The notes under the pieces were generated by a model. It saw only the letters and a list, made by a program, of their open reading frames with translations. It ran no database searches and was not told where the DNA came from. Made by a program: the position numbers and the translations under genes. From Clostridium_AD sp047624165 (GTDB lineage: Bacteria; Bacillota; Clostridia; Clostridiales; Clostridiaceae), in NCBI GenBank assembly GCA_047624165.1, contig JBLHPD010000259.1, forward strand, positions 1-5,947: a stretch of DNA of 5,947 bases, given 5' to 3'. The stretch's first letter is position 1; every line of letters begins with the position of its first letter. Below, piece by piece: positions 1 through 4,822 of the stretch.

Positions 1-21
1 TGTTCTATATTTATTTTCCAT
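1..21 (-). CDS. tnpA: Start of probable IS200/IS605-type transposase (tnpA), partial at window edge
   Basis: Seven codons, MENKYRT, run off the left edge of the window on the minus strand from an ATG at 19-21. Known Y1 (HUH) transposases of the IS200/IS605 family often begin with a short M-x-N-x-Y-R-x-T-like motif, and the sequence just upstream holds two strong stem-loops of the kind found at the ends of these elements. The identification rests on seven residues plus the structural context. No Shine-Dalgarno sequence is obvious upstream. It could be another protein; the sequence to the left of the window would settle it. Confidence 0.35.
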
Positions 22-30
22 AAACTTATA

Positions 31-80
31 ATAACATAGTTTGTGTATGTTTCAATGTATTTATACACAAGCTATGCTAT
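31..80. repeat. Long imperfect stem-loop upstream of the transposase start
   Basis: Arms 31-48 and 63-80 pair over 18 positions: ATAACATAG-T-TTGTGTAT against ATACACAA-G-CTATGCTAT. There is one mismatch and one G-T pair, and the loop is 14 nt. The stem ends about 9 nt from the putative tnpA ATG. Subterminal imperfect hairpins recognised by Y1 transposases are typical of IS200/IS605 left ends, and a hairpin so near the start could also limit translation. The pairing is seen directly; the role is inferred. Confidence 0.6.
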
Positions 81-84
81 CCAT

Positions 85-104
85 CCCACACCTGAAGGAG
101 TGGG
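85..104. repeat. GC-rich hairpin, IS605-end-like or terminator
   Basis: CCCAC-a-CC, loop TGAA, GG-a-GTGGG on the plus strand; on the minus strand the loop reads TTCA. Stem-loops of this shape with a TTYA loop are common at the right ends (tnpB/omega-RNA side) of IS200/IS605 elements in clostridia. It lies 37 nt past the stop of the flavoprotein gene and could also stop that transcript, but no T-run follows it on the minus strand, so a mobile-element end is the better reading. Confidence 0.45.
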
Positions 105-140
105 CTTTCCGCACAAATATTGTAATAAAAAAATTGAAAG

Positions 141-776
141 TTATTTATTTTTTAATGCTTCTCCTAATATTGTGCCCACTCTATAAGCCTGCGAATTAGT
201 TCTTTTTTGTTCTTCAAAGCAAGGAGGGCAGTGTTTCTTTTCAATTTTATCTATGAATCCATTAGATTTAACTACATTTCCTACACTACACATATGACCA
301 AAATTACAATTATAACATTGAGAATATCCATCTGCAGAGACAGAATCTATAACTATCATCCTATTAGATAACATAAACTTGTTAATAATAGAATGAACAA
401 CCTCATTTCCCTTATCAGAATAACTAGCACTAACTGATATACCATACTTACCTTCCAAACTAAATCCGCCCCTATGTCTAAAAGAAAAAGTCCTCTCTAA
501 GCATGCATGTCCAAGGGCATTTATTGTATCATAGTAATCTGGTGCACCAAAGACTATGGCATCAGCCTTTCTCATTTTTTCGCCTATTTCATTCCAATCA
601 TCCTTAACCTTACAAGTATTATCCGAATCACATTGAGTACATCCAATGCAACCATTAATCTTTTTTCCTGCTAATGAAATGAATTCATACTCTAGTCCAC
701 TAGCCTCCAAAATGGCTTTTACAGTTTTACTAGTTATCATATCTTTTCTTCCACTTGCGCTTATTCCTAGTATCAT
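141..776 (-). CDS. Iron-sulfur flavoprotein-type NAD(P)H-dependent oxidoreductase (flavodoxin fold)
   Basis: A 211-residue protein of the NADPH-dependent FMN reductase / iron-sulfur flavoprotein group. It opens with a beta strand and an FMN-phosphate loop (MILGISASGRKD). Residues 43-55 carry the compact motif CIGCTQC-x5-C (Cys43, 46, 49, 55), which in iron-sulfur flavoproteins binds a 4Fe-4S cluster next to FMN. VFGAPDYYDTINA (about 75-87) fits the second flavin loop. Five further cysteines follow at 154, 157, 163, 183 and 186, which is more than the family needs. Such proteins pass electrons to quinones, nitro compounds or reactive oxygen; the substrate here cannot be read from sequence. The start is well placed: AGAAGG at 783-788 lies 6 nt upstream. 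It is the last gene after a TetR regulator (47-nt gap) and is probably controlled by it. Confidence 0.88.
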   Translation of the reverse strand: MILGISASGRKDMITSKTVKAILEASGLEYEFISLAGKKINGCIGCTQCDSDNTCKVKDDWNEIGEKMRKADAIVFGAPDYYDTINALGHACLERTFSFRHRGGFSLEGKYGISVSASYSDKGNEVVHSIINKFMLSNRMIVIDSVSADGYSQCYNCNFGHMCSVGNVVKSNGFIDKIEKKHCPPCFEEQKRTNSQAYRVGTILGEALKNK

Positions 777-823
777 ATTATACCTTCTTCCGTTTAATTA
801 TTTTTACCTTGAATAAAATACAT

Positions 824-1414
824 TTATTTGCTTTTTAGAAAAATTCCTTCCAATACTTGAAAAAAATCATCCAGTGGCTGACTATTTCTACTGGACTTCA
901 TTCTTACCAAGGCTCCTTGCCAGTTATTTATAATAGCATCCGCTAGCAATGTGGGCTCGAAGACTGGTTTGAAATCAGAGATATCTCGTGCCTCAAGTAT
1001 ACATTTCAGAATTTTATTTGAAGTATCTCTATGAATTTTATCCGTAGCTTCTGAGATTTCTAGATTGACATCACCTAGTTCTTGAGATAAATTTCCTACG
1101 AAGCATCCGAGTTTGTAATTTTCACTTTTCATATTTTCGATTTTACTCAGATAAAATTCTTTTATTCTGTCTATAGGTGCTACTTGAGTATCATCTAAAA
1201 GTGAAAATTTTTCAAATCCTAAATCGTTTATATAATAATTCAATGCTTCAATGGCATATTCTTCTTTTGTCTTAAAATTATAGTAAAATGAACCTTTAGG
1301 TATATTTGCCGCATCTGCTAAGTCTTTCACACTGGCAGCATTATAGCCTTTTAAGTACATCACACGTATAGAATTTTTAATTATTTCTTGTTTGTTAATT
1401 AGTTTTTTGTCCAT
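824..1414 (-). CDS. TetR-family transcriptional regulator, NemR-like
   Basis: 196 residues, normal TetR length. The N-terminal helix-turn-helix is clear at about 28-58 (SVKDLADAANIPKGSFYYNF, then the usual KEE). The ligand domain contains LGCFVGNLSQELGD at 102-115, ends in a PLDDFFQVLEGIF helix, and carries RMKSSR around Lys173. From memory, Escherichia coli NemR has Cys106 in a matching GCLTVKLSAEV segment and Lys175 in KISR; Cys104 and Lys173 here keep the same 69-residue spacing. In NemR this pair forms the reversible redox switch, so a sensor of reactive chlorine or electrophiles is a reasonable inference. It sits between a decayed HAD gene and a flavoprotein on one strand. GAAAGGGG at 1430-1437 is an unusual 15 nt from the ATG. 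Family call is firm; the NemR-like role is moderate. Confidence 0.94.
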   Translation of the reverse strand: MDKKLINKQEIIKNSIRVMYLKGYNAASVKDLADAANIPKGSFYYNFKTKEEYAIEALNYYINDLGFEKFSLLDDTQVAPIDRIKEFYLSKIENMKSENYKLGCFVGNLSQELGDVNLEISEATDKIHRDTSNKILKCILEARDISDFKPVFEPTLLADAIINNWQGALVRMKSSRNSQPLDDFFQVLEGIFLKSK

Positions 1415-1450
1415 AAAATATATACTAAGCCCCTTTCACATTGATACAAT

Positions 1451-1914
1451 CTATTTTATCTTAATTATTTTATTAACTAGATTAACCAAATTATCTTCAT
1501 ATATATCTGCCTTTGGATAAAATGGATTAAATATTTCTTCTTTTCGTTTTATGTATGCTGTTACAATCCCTACCTGTTTTGAATGTTATTTTCTTTGAGA
1601 ATTTTAAGTGCTTCGGACACATCATCATATGGTGGTAGTTTTCTAAATGATCCTAATATATCAGCTTTAGTATCATCTGTTAATTTTTTGCCGCTTTCAT
1701 GAAATACACTCTCTAAAACAACTTCTGATAATTCACCAAAGTTTTTATAGTTATTCATAATACCCATTATATTAGAAGTATGTAAAAGCTTATTAAACCA
1801 ATATTTTAGTACATACTCATCGTCAATGTATTTATTAAAGTTTTCTTTCAATAAATTTAAGTTTAATAATGTTTCATTCATATCAAAAAATACTGTCTTT
1901 ATCATTTTAATCAT
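1451..1914 (-). pseudogene. Type II haloacid dehalogenase-like (HAD) hydrolase, centre deleted and frameshifted
   Basis: The N-terminal part (1570-1914) has HAD motif I, FFDMNETLLNL, with nucleophile Asp and the typical YWFNKLLHTS cap helix. It ends abruptly at LKILKENNIQNR-stop, just where the second core strand and the Ser/Thr motif should follow. Immediately beyond, in a different frame (1451-1573), is an intact family C-terminus: VGIVTAYIKRKEEIFNPFYP, then KADIYEDNLVNLVNKII and a stop. Together these give about 150 residues against a usual 220-240, so roughly 70-80 codons carrying motifs II to IV were lost by a deletion that also shifted the frame. The product cannot be catalytic. The start is probably the ATG at 1903-1905, since GAAAGG at 1915-1920 touches the ATG at 1914 but sits 9 nt from the later one. 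Its promoter and operator remain intact upstream. Confidence 0.88.
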
Positions 1915-1926
1915 CCTTTCATTTAA

Positions 1927-1944
1927 TAGTCAACCGGTCAACTA
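1927..1944. promoter_or_regulatory. Probable TetR/NemR-type operator
   Basis: On the minus strand this reads TAGTTGACCGGTTGACTA, an 18-bp imperfect palindrome (7 of 9 positions match in each half) that also contains two direct GTTGAC copies around CG. TetR-family operators are commonly palindromes of this size with a central CCGG. It overlaps the -10 box and the expected transcription start of the promoter feeding the HAD relic, TetR and flavoprotein genes. Binding would block RNA polymerase. Assignment to the TetR protein encoded at 824-1414 is inferred from location. Confidence 0.7.
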
Positions 1945-1969
1945 TACTATAAATAAGTTTCCTTATCAA
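1941..1969 (-). promoter_or_regulatory. Sigma-A promoter of the HAD relic-TetR-flavoprotein unit
   Basis: The -35 box TTGATA (1964-1969) and the -10 box TATAGT (1941-1946) are separated by exactly 17 bp. Transcription should start near 1934, about 20-30 nt before the HAD reading frame. The -10 overlaps the palindromic operator at 1927-1944. No comparable promoter is seen in the 36 nt between the HAD remnant and the TetR gene, so regulator and flavoprotein probably depend on this one. Confidence 0.75.
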
Positions 1970-1983
1970 TACTAAATATTATT

Positions 1984-2248
1984 TTATCTAATTATAATAT
2001 ACGGTTTTTTTATCTTATCACTATCTTCTAAAAGATAGAAAAAGTCAAAAAGTATCCACCATAAACTTCCAATAAGTAGAAATCCACTAATCATAGCAGC
2101 TGTATTGTGTACATTCCAGTTCAAACCATTTATGCTATTAATTATACTAATTACAGATTCCCCCAAGAGTATAATTAGTACGTAAATCAAAAAATAGTTC
2201 TAACCATGTAGCATGTCTATGTTCATCAAAATACAATAACGATTTCAT
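1984..2248 (-). pseudogene. LtrA-family (low temperature requirement A) membrane protein relic
   Basis: Two surviving pieces in different frames. The first (2183-2248) starts with ATG at 2246-2248 and reads MKSLLYFDEHRH then ATWLELFFDL, which matches the family's N-terminal TWLELFFDL motif. The second (1984-2187) contains IILLGESVISII and SGFLLIGSLWWILFDFFYLL, the family's LGES and WW-x-x-FD motifs, which normally lie roughly 200 residues from the start. The junction is within TTTGATTTACGTAC near 2183-2188. About 150-180 codons between the pieces are missing, and the C-terminus is also cut: after KKPYIII a stop follows at once, where around 100 more residues are usual. Normal family length is about 360-400 residues. 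The GGGG ribosome site lies inside a tRNA-linked repeat, so the 5' end was also rearranged or inserted beside it. Confidence 0.8.
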
Positions 2249-2250
2249 TT

Positions 2251-2330
2251 AAATCCCCATTATAATTTAACGTAATAAGAACTCGCCTAACAGCGAGTTC
2301 TTTAACTTTGGCGGAGAAAGGGGAATTTGA
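2251..2330 (-). repeat. Direct repeat copy 1: tRNA-Ser 3' end plus terminator plus flank
   Basis: This copy matches 2442-2518 with a few substitutions and small gaps. It contains, in minus-strand order, a degenerate T-arm half CAAATTCCCC, the acceptor strand TTTCTCC-G-CCA (2309-2319), a hairpin terminator, and the flank ending in TTATAATGGGGATTT. Only 22 nt of tRNA survive, so no working tRNA is made. The adjoining LtrA relic starts directly at its distal edge. Confidence 0.8.
2277..2302 (-). terminator. Hairpin terminator after tRNA remnant, copy 1
   Basis: A perfect 10-bp stem, AAGAACTCGC and GCGAGTTCTT, with a 6-nt loop. On the minus strand it follows the CCA end of the tRNA remnant by 6 nt. 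The T-rich tail is short (TTCTTATTACG). It is one of two near-identical hairpins, each behind a tRNA-Ser 3' end. Confidence 0.65.
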
Positions 2331-2441
2331 TTGCTGCTACGCATCAATACGTCGACACCCGGTCCGGGTCCTGTCTCCTCACGCATAGCTAAAAATGTGA
2401 TAACATCACATTTTCTTAACGCCCTGTGCCCTCACGGGTTC
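2331..2441. other. GC-rich structured segment between the two tRNA-end repeats (candidate structured RNA or element remnant)
   Basis: This 111-nt stretch is far richer in G+C than its surroundings (about 60% for 2334-2390). It contains ACCCGG-T-CCGGGT, the perfect 10-bp stem AAAATGTGAT-aac-ATCACATTTT at 2392-2414, a small hairpin around ACGCATCAATACGT, and CCC-GTG-AGGG-CAC-a-GGG read on the minus strand. The flanks GGGGAATTTG (2320-2329) and CAAATCCCC (2441-2449) pair across the whole segment. No reading frame of useful length is present. I compared it from memory with SRP RNA, RNase P, 5S, tmRNA and group I introns and found no match. A transcript on the minus strand would end at the copy 1 terminator. 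Confidence 0.5.
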
Positions 2442-2518
2442 AAATCCCCATTATAATTAACGTAAAAGAACTCGCCTTCCGCGAGTTCTTTATTATGGCG
2501 GAGAAAGGGGGATTTGAA
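2442..2518 (-). repeat. Direct repeat copy 2: tRNA-Ser 3' end plus terminator plus flank
   Basis: The better-preserved copy of the repeat also seen at 2251-2330. It covers the TATAATGGGGATTT flank, the terminator hairpin, TTTCTCC-G-CCA and the beginning of the T-arm. The two copies lie about 190 bp apart in the same orientation. They could be tandem tRNA-Ser paralogues, or the two attachment-site copies of a very small inserted segment. Confidence 0.8.
2465..2491 (-). terminator. Hairpin terminator after tRNA-Ser fragment, copy 2
   Basis: A perfect 11-bp stem, AAAGAACTCGC and GCGAGTTCTTT, with loop GGAAG on the minus strand, 4 nt behind the CCA of the tRNA fragment and followed by TTACG. The stem sequence matches that of copy 1 while the loop differs. 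Confidence 0.7.
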
Positions 2519-2555
2519 CCCCCGGAACGCTCTAACACGTTCGCCTGTTTTCGAG
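2496..2555 (-). pseudogene. 3' half of tRNA-Ser(CGA), cut at the anticodon loop; probable attachment site
   Basis: Read on the minus strand: anticodon loop CTCGAAA (anticodon CGA at 2551-2553), 3' anticodon strand ACAGG, a long class II variable arm with stem CGAACG/CGTTCC at about 2524-2543, a T-arm with five G-C pairs around TTCAAAT (2507-2523), acceptor strand TTTCTCC (2500-2506), discriminator G, then encoded CCA (2496-2498). The 5' half is absent: bases 2556-2560 cannot pair with ACAGG, and no GGAGAAA acceptor strand follows upstream. The cut falls at the edge of the anticodon loop, the usual crossover point for tyrosine integrases that use tRNA genes. The displaced half therefore marks one boundary of a present or former integrated element, with the element on the higher-coordinate side. 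Confidence 0.82.
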
Positions 2556-3054
2556 TTGTGCTGATGACTTTATTTATAATTTTTTCTACTTAATATTTCT
2601 TACCTTTAGTGATGTTTAGTTTAGGGTGTTAACAATGTGACCTCCATCTAATTATTATTGGTGTGATATAGTGACGACTATTTTGTCGTCGTATCGGCGC
2701 CACATTGCTACTTGTTATTTCTTTTATCCTCAATAGTGCTAGGATTGGATTAGGTTCAGCGTACCTTGCATAACGCAGACTATTATATTACATATAAAAC
2801 CTCAATCATTGATAGTCTTAATTTCTTATTATTAGTTTTTATGGCTTAATTATGCAAACAGTCAGAATAAAAGATGGATAACCCCCCTCATCTGGAGATT
2901 TTTCCACTGGCCCCTTTAGCTTCAAATTTAAACTCGTCATTTAGCTCTGTCATATATGATTAAGTGCATCCTTACCCATTTTCTTAAATATGCTATGAGG
3001 CAAATATTGCTCGCTCCTATAAAAACATATGCATAATCTAATAAGCTCCTGATA
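2556..3054. other. Gene-free stretch on the element side of the tRNA scar
   Basis: About 500 bases without a supportable gene. They contain the complex stem-loop described at 2633-2707, a 7-bp inverted repeat AGACTAT/ATAGTCT (2777-2783 and 2812-2818), and scraps of minus-strand open frame at 2888-3054. Those scraps are 34 codons continuing past the stop of the 150-residue protein gene (including HSIFKKMGKDALNHI), then MTELNDEFKFEAKGASGKIS beginning in an ATGA overlap. They lack ribosome sites and could be debris of a lost gene. No integrase or transposase is visible. Confidence 0.5.
2633..2707. repeat. Complex stem-loop in the gene-free region
   Basis: An outer 7-bp inverted repeat, CAATGTG (2633-2639) and CACATTG (2701-2707), encloses a long inner hairpin at 2660-2701. 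The inner helices are GGTGT with GCGCC, GATA with TATC, and a perfect GACGAC-TATTTT-GTCGTC tip. This is locally GC-rich in an AT-rich stretch. It may be a non-coding RNA element, a protein-binding site, or an element end. No T-run follows on either strand, so an intrinsic terminator is unlikely. Confidence 0.6.
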
Positions 3055-3507
3055 TCATCTATTCATAGGAATTTCATTAATAGTCTCAACAAATTTTTCG
3101 GCATATTTTTTAGAATCTGAAGGAATTATAATCTTATTCTTTAAATTGGTAGTAATAACTATTTTGGTGCTTATGCCTGTCCAAAATATAAGAATGGCAA
3201 TAATAAACATTATCGGATTTACAAATCCTAATACCGTTAATGCTATTCCAAGAATCATGTCTCCAGTATTTAATATTTTCTTAACTGCTATCCTTGCAAT
3301 ATTTTCTACAGGTAACCTTCTTATCTTTACACTACCTCGTATGAAACTTAAATAATGATTACGGGTTTCAATAAGTAATGTTGAGTTATCCAGGGAAATC
3401 TTCGTTTTTACTTTGTTCATAGTTAAATCGCCAATATGTTTCTCCCATTCAAATAAAAAATCTTCATTGTTATTTAAATCATTTTCTAATGTAATCTTGC
3501 TTTCCAT
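3055..3507 (-). CDS. Membrane protein with PH-like sequence split by a two-helix hairpin; function unknown
   Basis: I place the start at the ATG of 3505-3507, giving MESKITLEND and 150 residues, because GAGGAAGG lies 7 nt upstream. The in-frame ATG at 3540 has no such site. A charged N-terminal part (1-30) is followed by beta-strand-like residues 31-75 (KTKISLDNSTLLIETR, IRRLPVENIARI). Residues 84-111 form a hydrophobic hairpin, ILGIALTVLGFVNPIMFI then IAILIFWTG. After it come TKIVITTNLKNKIIIP and a final helix, SKKYAEKFVETINEI. A beta sheet interrupted by a membrane hairpin and closed by a helix is reminiscent of bacterial PH-like membrane proteins, but I do not recognise a named family. It follows two other envelope genes on the same strand, 146 nt behind the second. 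Confidence 0.75.
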   Translation of the reverse strand: MESKITLENDLNNNEDFLFEWEKHIGDLTMNKVKTKISLDNSTLLIETRNHYLSFIRGSVKIRRLPVENIARIAVKKILNTGDMILGIALTVLGFVNPIMFIIAILIFWTGISTKIVITTNLKNKIIIPSDSKKYAEKFVETINEIPMNR

Positions 3508-3564
3508 TCTTACACCTTCCTCTTTAATTATTAACTTCATTTTCTATAACACAAATTTAGCAAT

Positions 3565-3593
3565 CTTACACATATAATTATTACATGTGTAAG
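3565..3593. promoter_or_regulatory. Perfect 9-bp inverted repeat upstream of the 150-residue membrane protein
   Basis: CTTACACAT (3565-3573) and ATGTGTAAG (3585-3593) are exact inverted copies with an 11-nt AT-rich centre, about 60 nt upstream of the start at 3507. On the minus strand possible -35/-10 pairs overlap it (for example TTGGTA, 18 nt, TTATAT). No T-run follows, so an operator fits better than a terminator. No regulator gene is nearby. Confidence 0.4.
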
Positions 3594-3653
3594 CATACCA
3601 AATAAGTTTTTCCTGTTGACTTAATCTTTTAAAATTAGTTGAATAACTTAGAG

Positions 3654-4730
3654 TTATTTATACCTTAAATAGGTGGTATCAGTATCGCTAATCGTATCAC
3701 CATTATTATCCTTCATAAATATTTTCATCCTGTCACCATTTTCGTAGAACTCAATAGTATACTCATCCTTATGAAGCCCATCATAAGAATCACGAGAAGT
3801 ATATACTATAATATTGAAATCCATTATTTTATAATGTCTAGGAAGCATACTAAATGGACCCTCCACTCCATTTTCAAATAATGTTGTCAATTTAGAAATA
3901 TCAGGATTATTTATGTATTCCTGTTTTACCCATGTACCATCTATCAAAGATTTTGCCTTGTCTAGTGTAACGGTCATTGGAGTTTCCTTTCCATACATTA
4001 AATCAAGTATTCGAATATCTTTAACTGGACTGTTAAAGCTTGCACATGAATATGTAATTGATATTTTATTGTCATTGATTCTATATTCCATTGAAAATTC
4101 ATCATTATTTTCTTCTTTTGCTGGATTACCTAATGTACTCCTAATATTTTTTGTTGTCATTCCGACTTTAGTTCCATTTACTTCTATGTTCGAATTAGTA
4201 ATAGTAATAATACAAACCTTATTATCCTGCATATTAAAATAATAATCATCATAATAATATGTTAGACCATCTTCTTCATCCTCTGGATCATCTACTATCT
4301 TCTTTGGTTTACCAAATGCTTTTTCTATATCAGTCTTTTGCTTACCAATATAATCTAATAGATTAACATCTTTTGCTGCATCACTCTGTTTTTTAACTTC
4401 ACTCGCTTTTTTTGCTTCATCTTCTGCCTTTTTCTTAGCATCTTCAATAGCTTTCTTTTTTGCTGCGTCATCATTAGCACTGTTTTTTTGTGCTAATGTT
4501 GTAGGTTGTCCACTACTAGCTACAACAGTTTTATCTGTGGATTCGCTTGGTGGGGCAGTTACCCCAATTAAAACTCCAGAAATAATAAAAGCTAACCCAT
4601 AATATTTTAGTACGTTCCTTCGATTCTTCTTTTCATCAGCACCCCATTTTATCACTAATTTAGGTTTGACCATTCCCACTATAAATCCAATGAAAGATAG
4701 AAAAATAAGTAAAACAAATAATGTAGTCAT
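3654..4730 (-). CDS. Membrane-anchored envelope protein with coiled coil and two SmpA-like repeats
   Basis: 358 residues. Two transmembrane helices lie at about 3-20 and 43-58, joined by a short basic segment (VKPKLVIKWGADEKKNRR) of a type seen at the N-termini of various Firmicute envelope proteins. A polar linker and a Lys/Ala/Glu-rich coiled coil (about 85-120) follow. Then come two similar units: LLDYIGKQKTDIEKAFGKPKK plus beta strands (125-180), and VGMTTKNIRSTLGNPAK plus beta strands (189-245). Their helix-then-LG-x-P pattern recalls SmpA/OmlA-like domains. The C-terminal part (262-358) starts LIDGTWVKQEY and ends with YTIEFYENGDRMKIFMKDNN and TYLRYK, a beta-rich, lipocalin-like ending. 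The bulk is probably outside the membrane. GAGGGGG at 4737-4743 lies 6 nt before the ATG. The gene follows the lipoprotein gene by 92 nt; the two may be co-transcribed. Function unknown. Confidence 0.85.
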   Translation of the reverse strand: MTTLFVLLIFLSFIGFIVGMVKPKLVIKWGADEKKNRRNVLKYYGLAFIISGVLIGVTAPPSESTDKTVVASSGQPTTLAQKNSANDDAAKKKAIEDAKKKAEDEAKKASEVKKQSDAAKDVNLLDYIGKQKTDIEKAFGKPKKIVDDPEDEEDGLTYYYDDYYFNMQDNKVCIITITNSNIEVNGTKVGMTTKNIRSTLGNPAKEENNDEFSMEYRINDNKISITYSCASFNSPVKDIRILDLMYGKETPMTVTLDKAKSLIDGTWVKQEYINNPDISKLTTLFENGVEGPFSMLPRHYKIMDFNIIVYTSRDSYDGLHKDEYTIEFYENGDRMKIFMKDNNGDTISDTDTTYLRYK

Positions 4731-4822
4731 TTCATACCCCCTCGTAAATATTTATCAATTCAGCATTATCACATAGTTACGTTATAGAAATCTTGTTATC
4801 GTTTAATGAATTTTATATTCAC

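Noticed and set aside
2259..2264. TATAAT as promoter of the LtrA relic
   Set aside because: No -35 box at a proper distance, and it directly abuts the GGGG ribosome site, so a transcript would start at the ATG.
2392..2414. CRP-type binding site
   Set aside because: TGTGA and TCACA are separated by 5 bp instead of 6, and no promoter or gene start is nearby.
2434..2449. Plus-strand tRNA end suggested by GGGTTCAAATCCCC
   Set aside because: Only three T-stem pairs form, no acceptor strand or CCA follows, and it reflects the near-palindromic nature of the T-arm.
3146..3355. Plus-strand open frame of 69 codons
   Set aside because: Lies antisense inside the PH-like membrane protein gene, has no ribosome site, and its hydrophobicity mirrors the membrane hairpin on the other strand.
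3642..3658. AATAACT-TAG-AGTTATT hairpin as terminator of the 358-residue protein gene
   Set aside because: The stem is almost entirely A-T, overlaps the stop codon, and has no proper T-run.
3913..4242. Plus-strand open frame of 109 codons
   Set aside because: Antisense to the 358-residue protein, whose domains, start site and codon pattern are convincing; no ribosome site.
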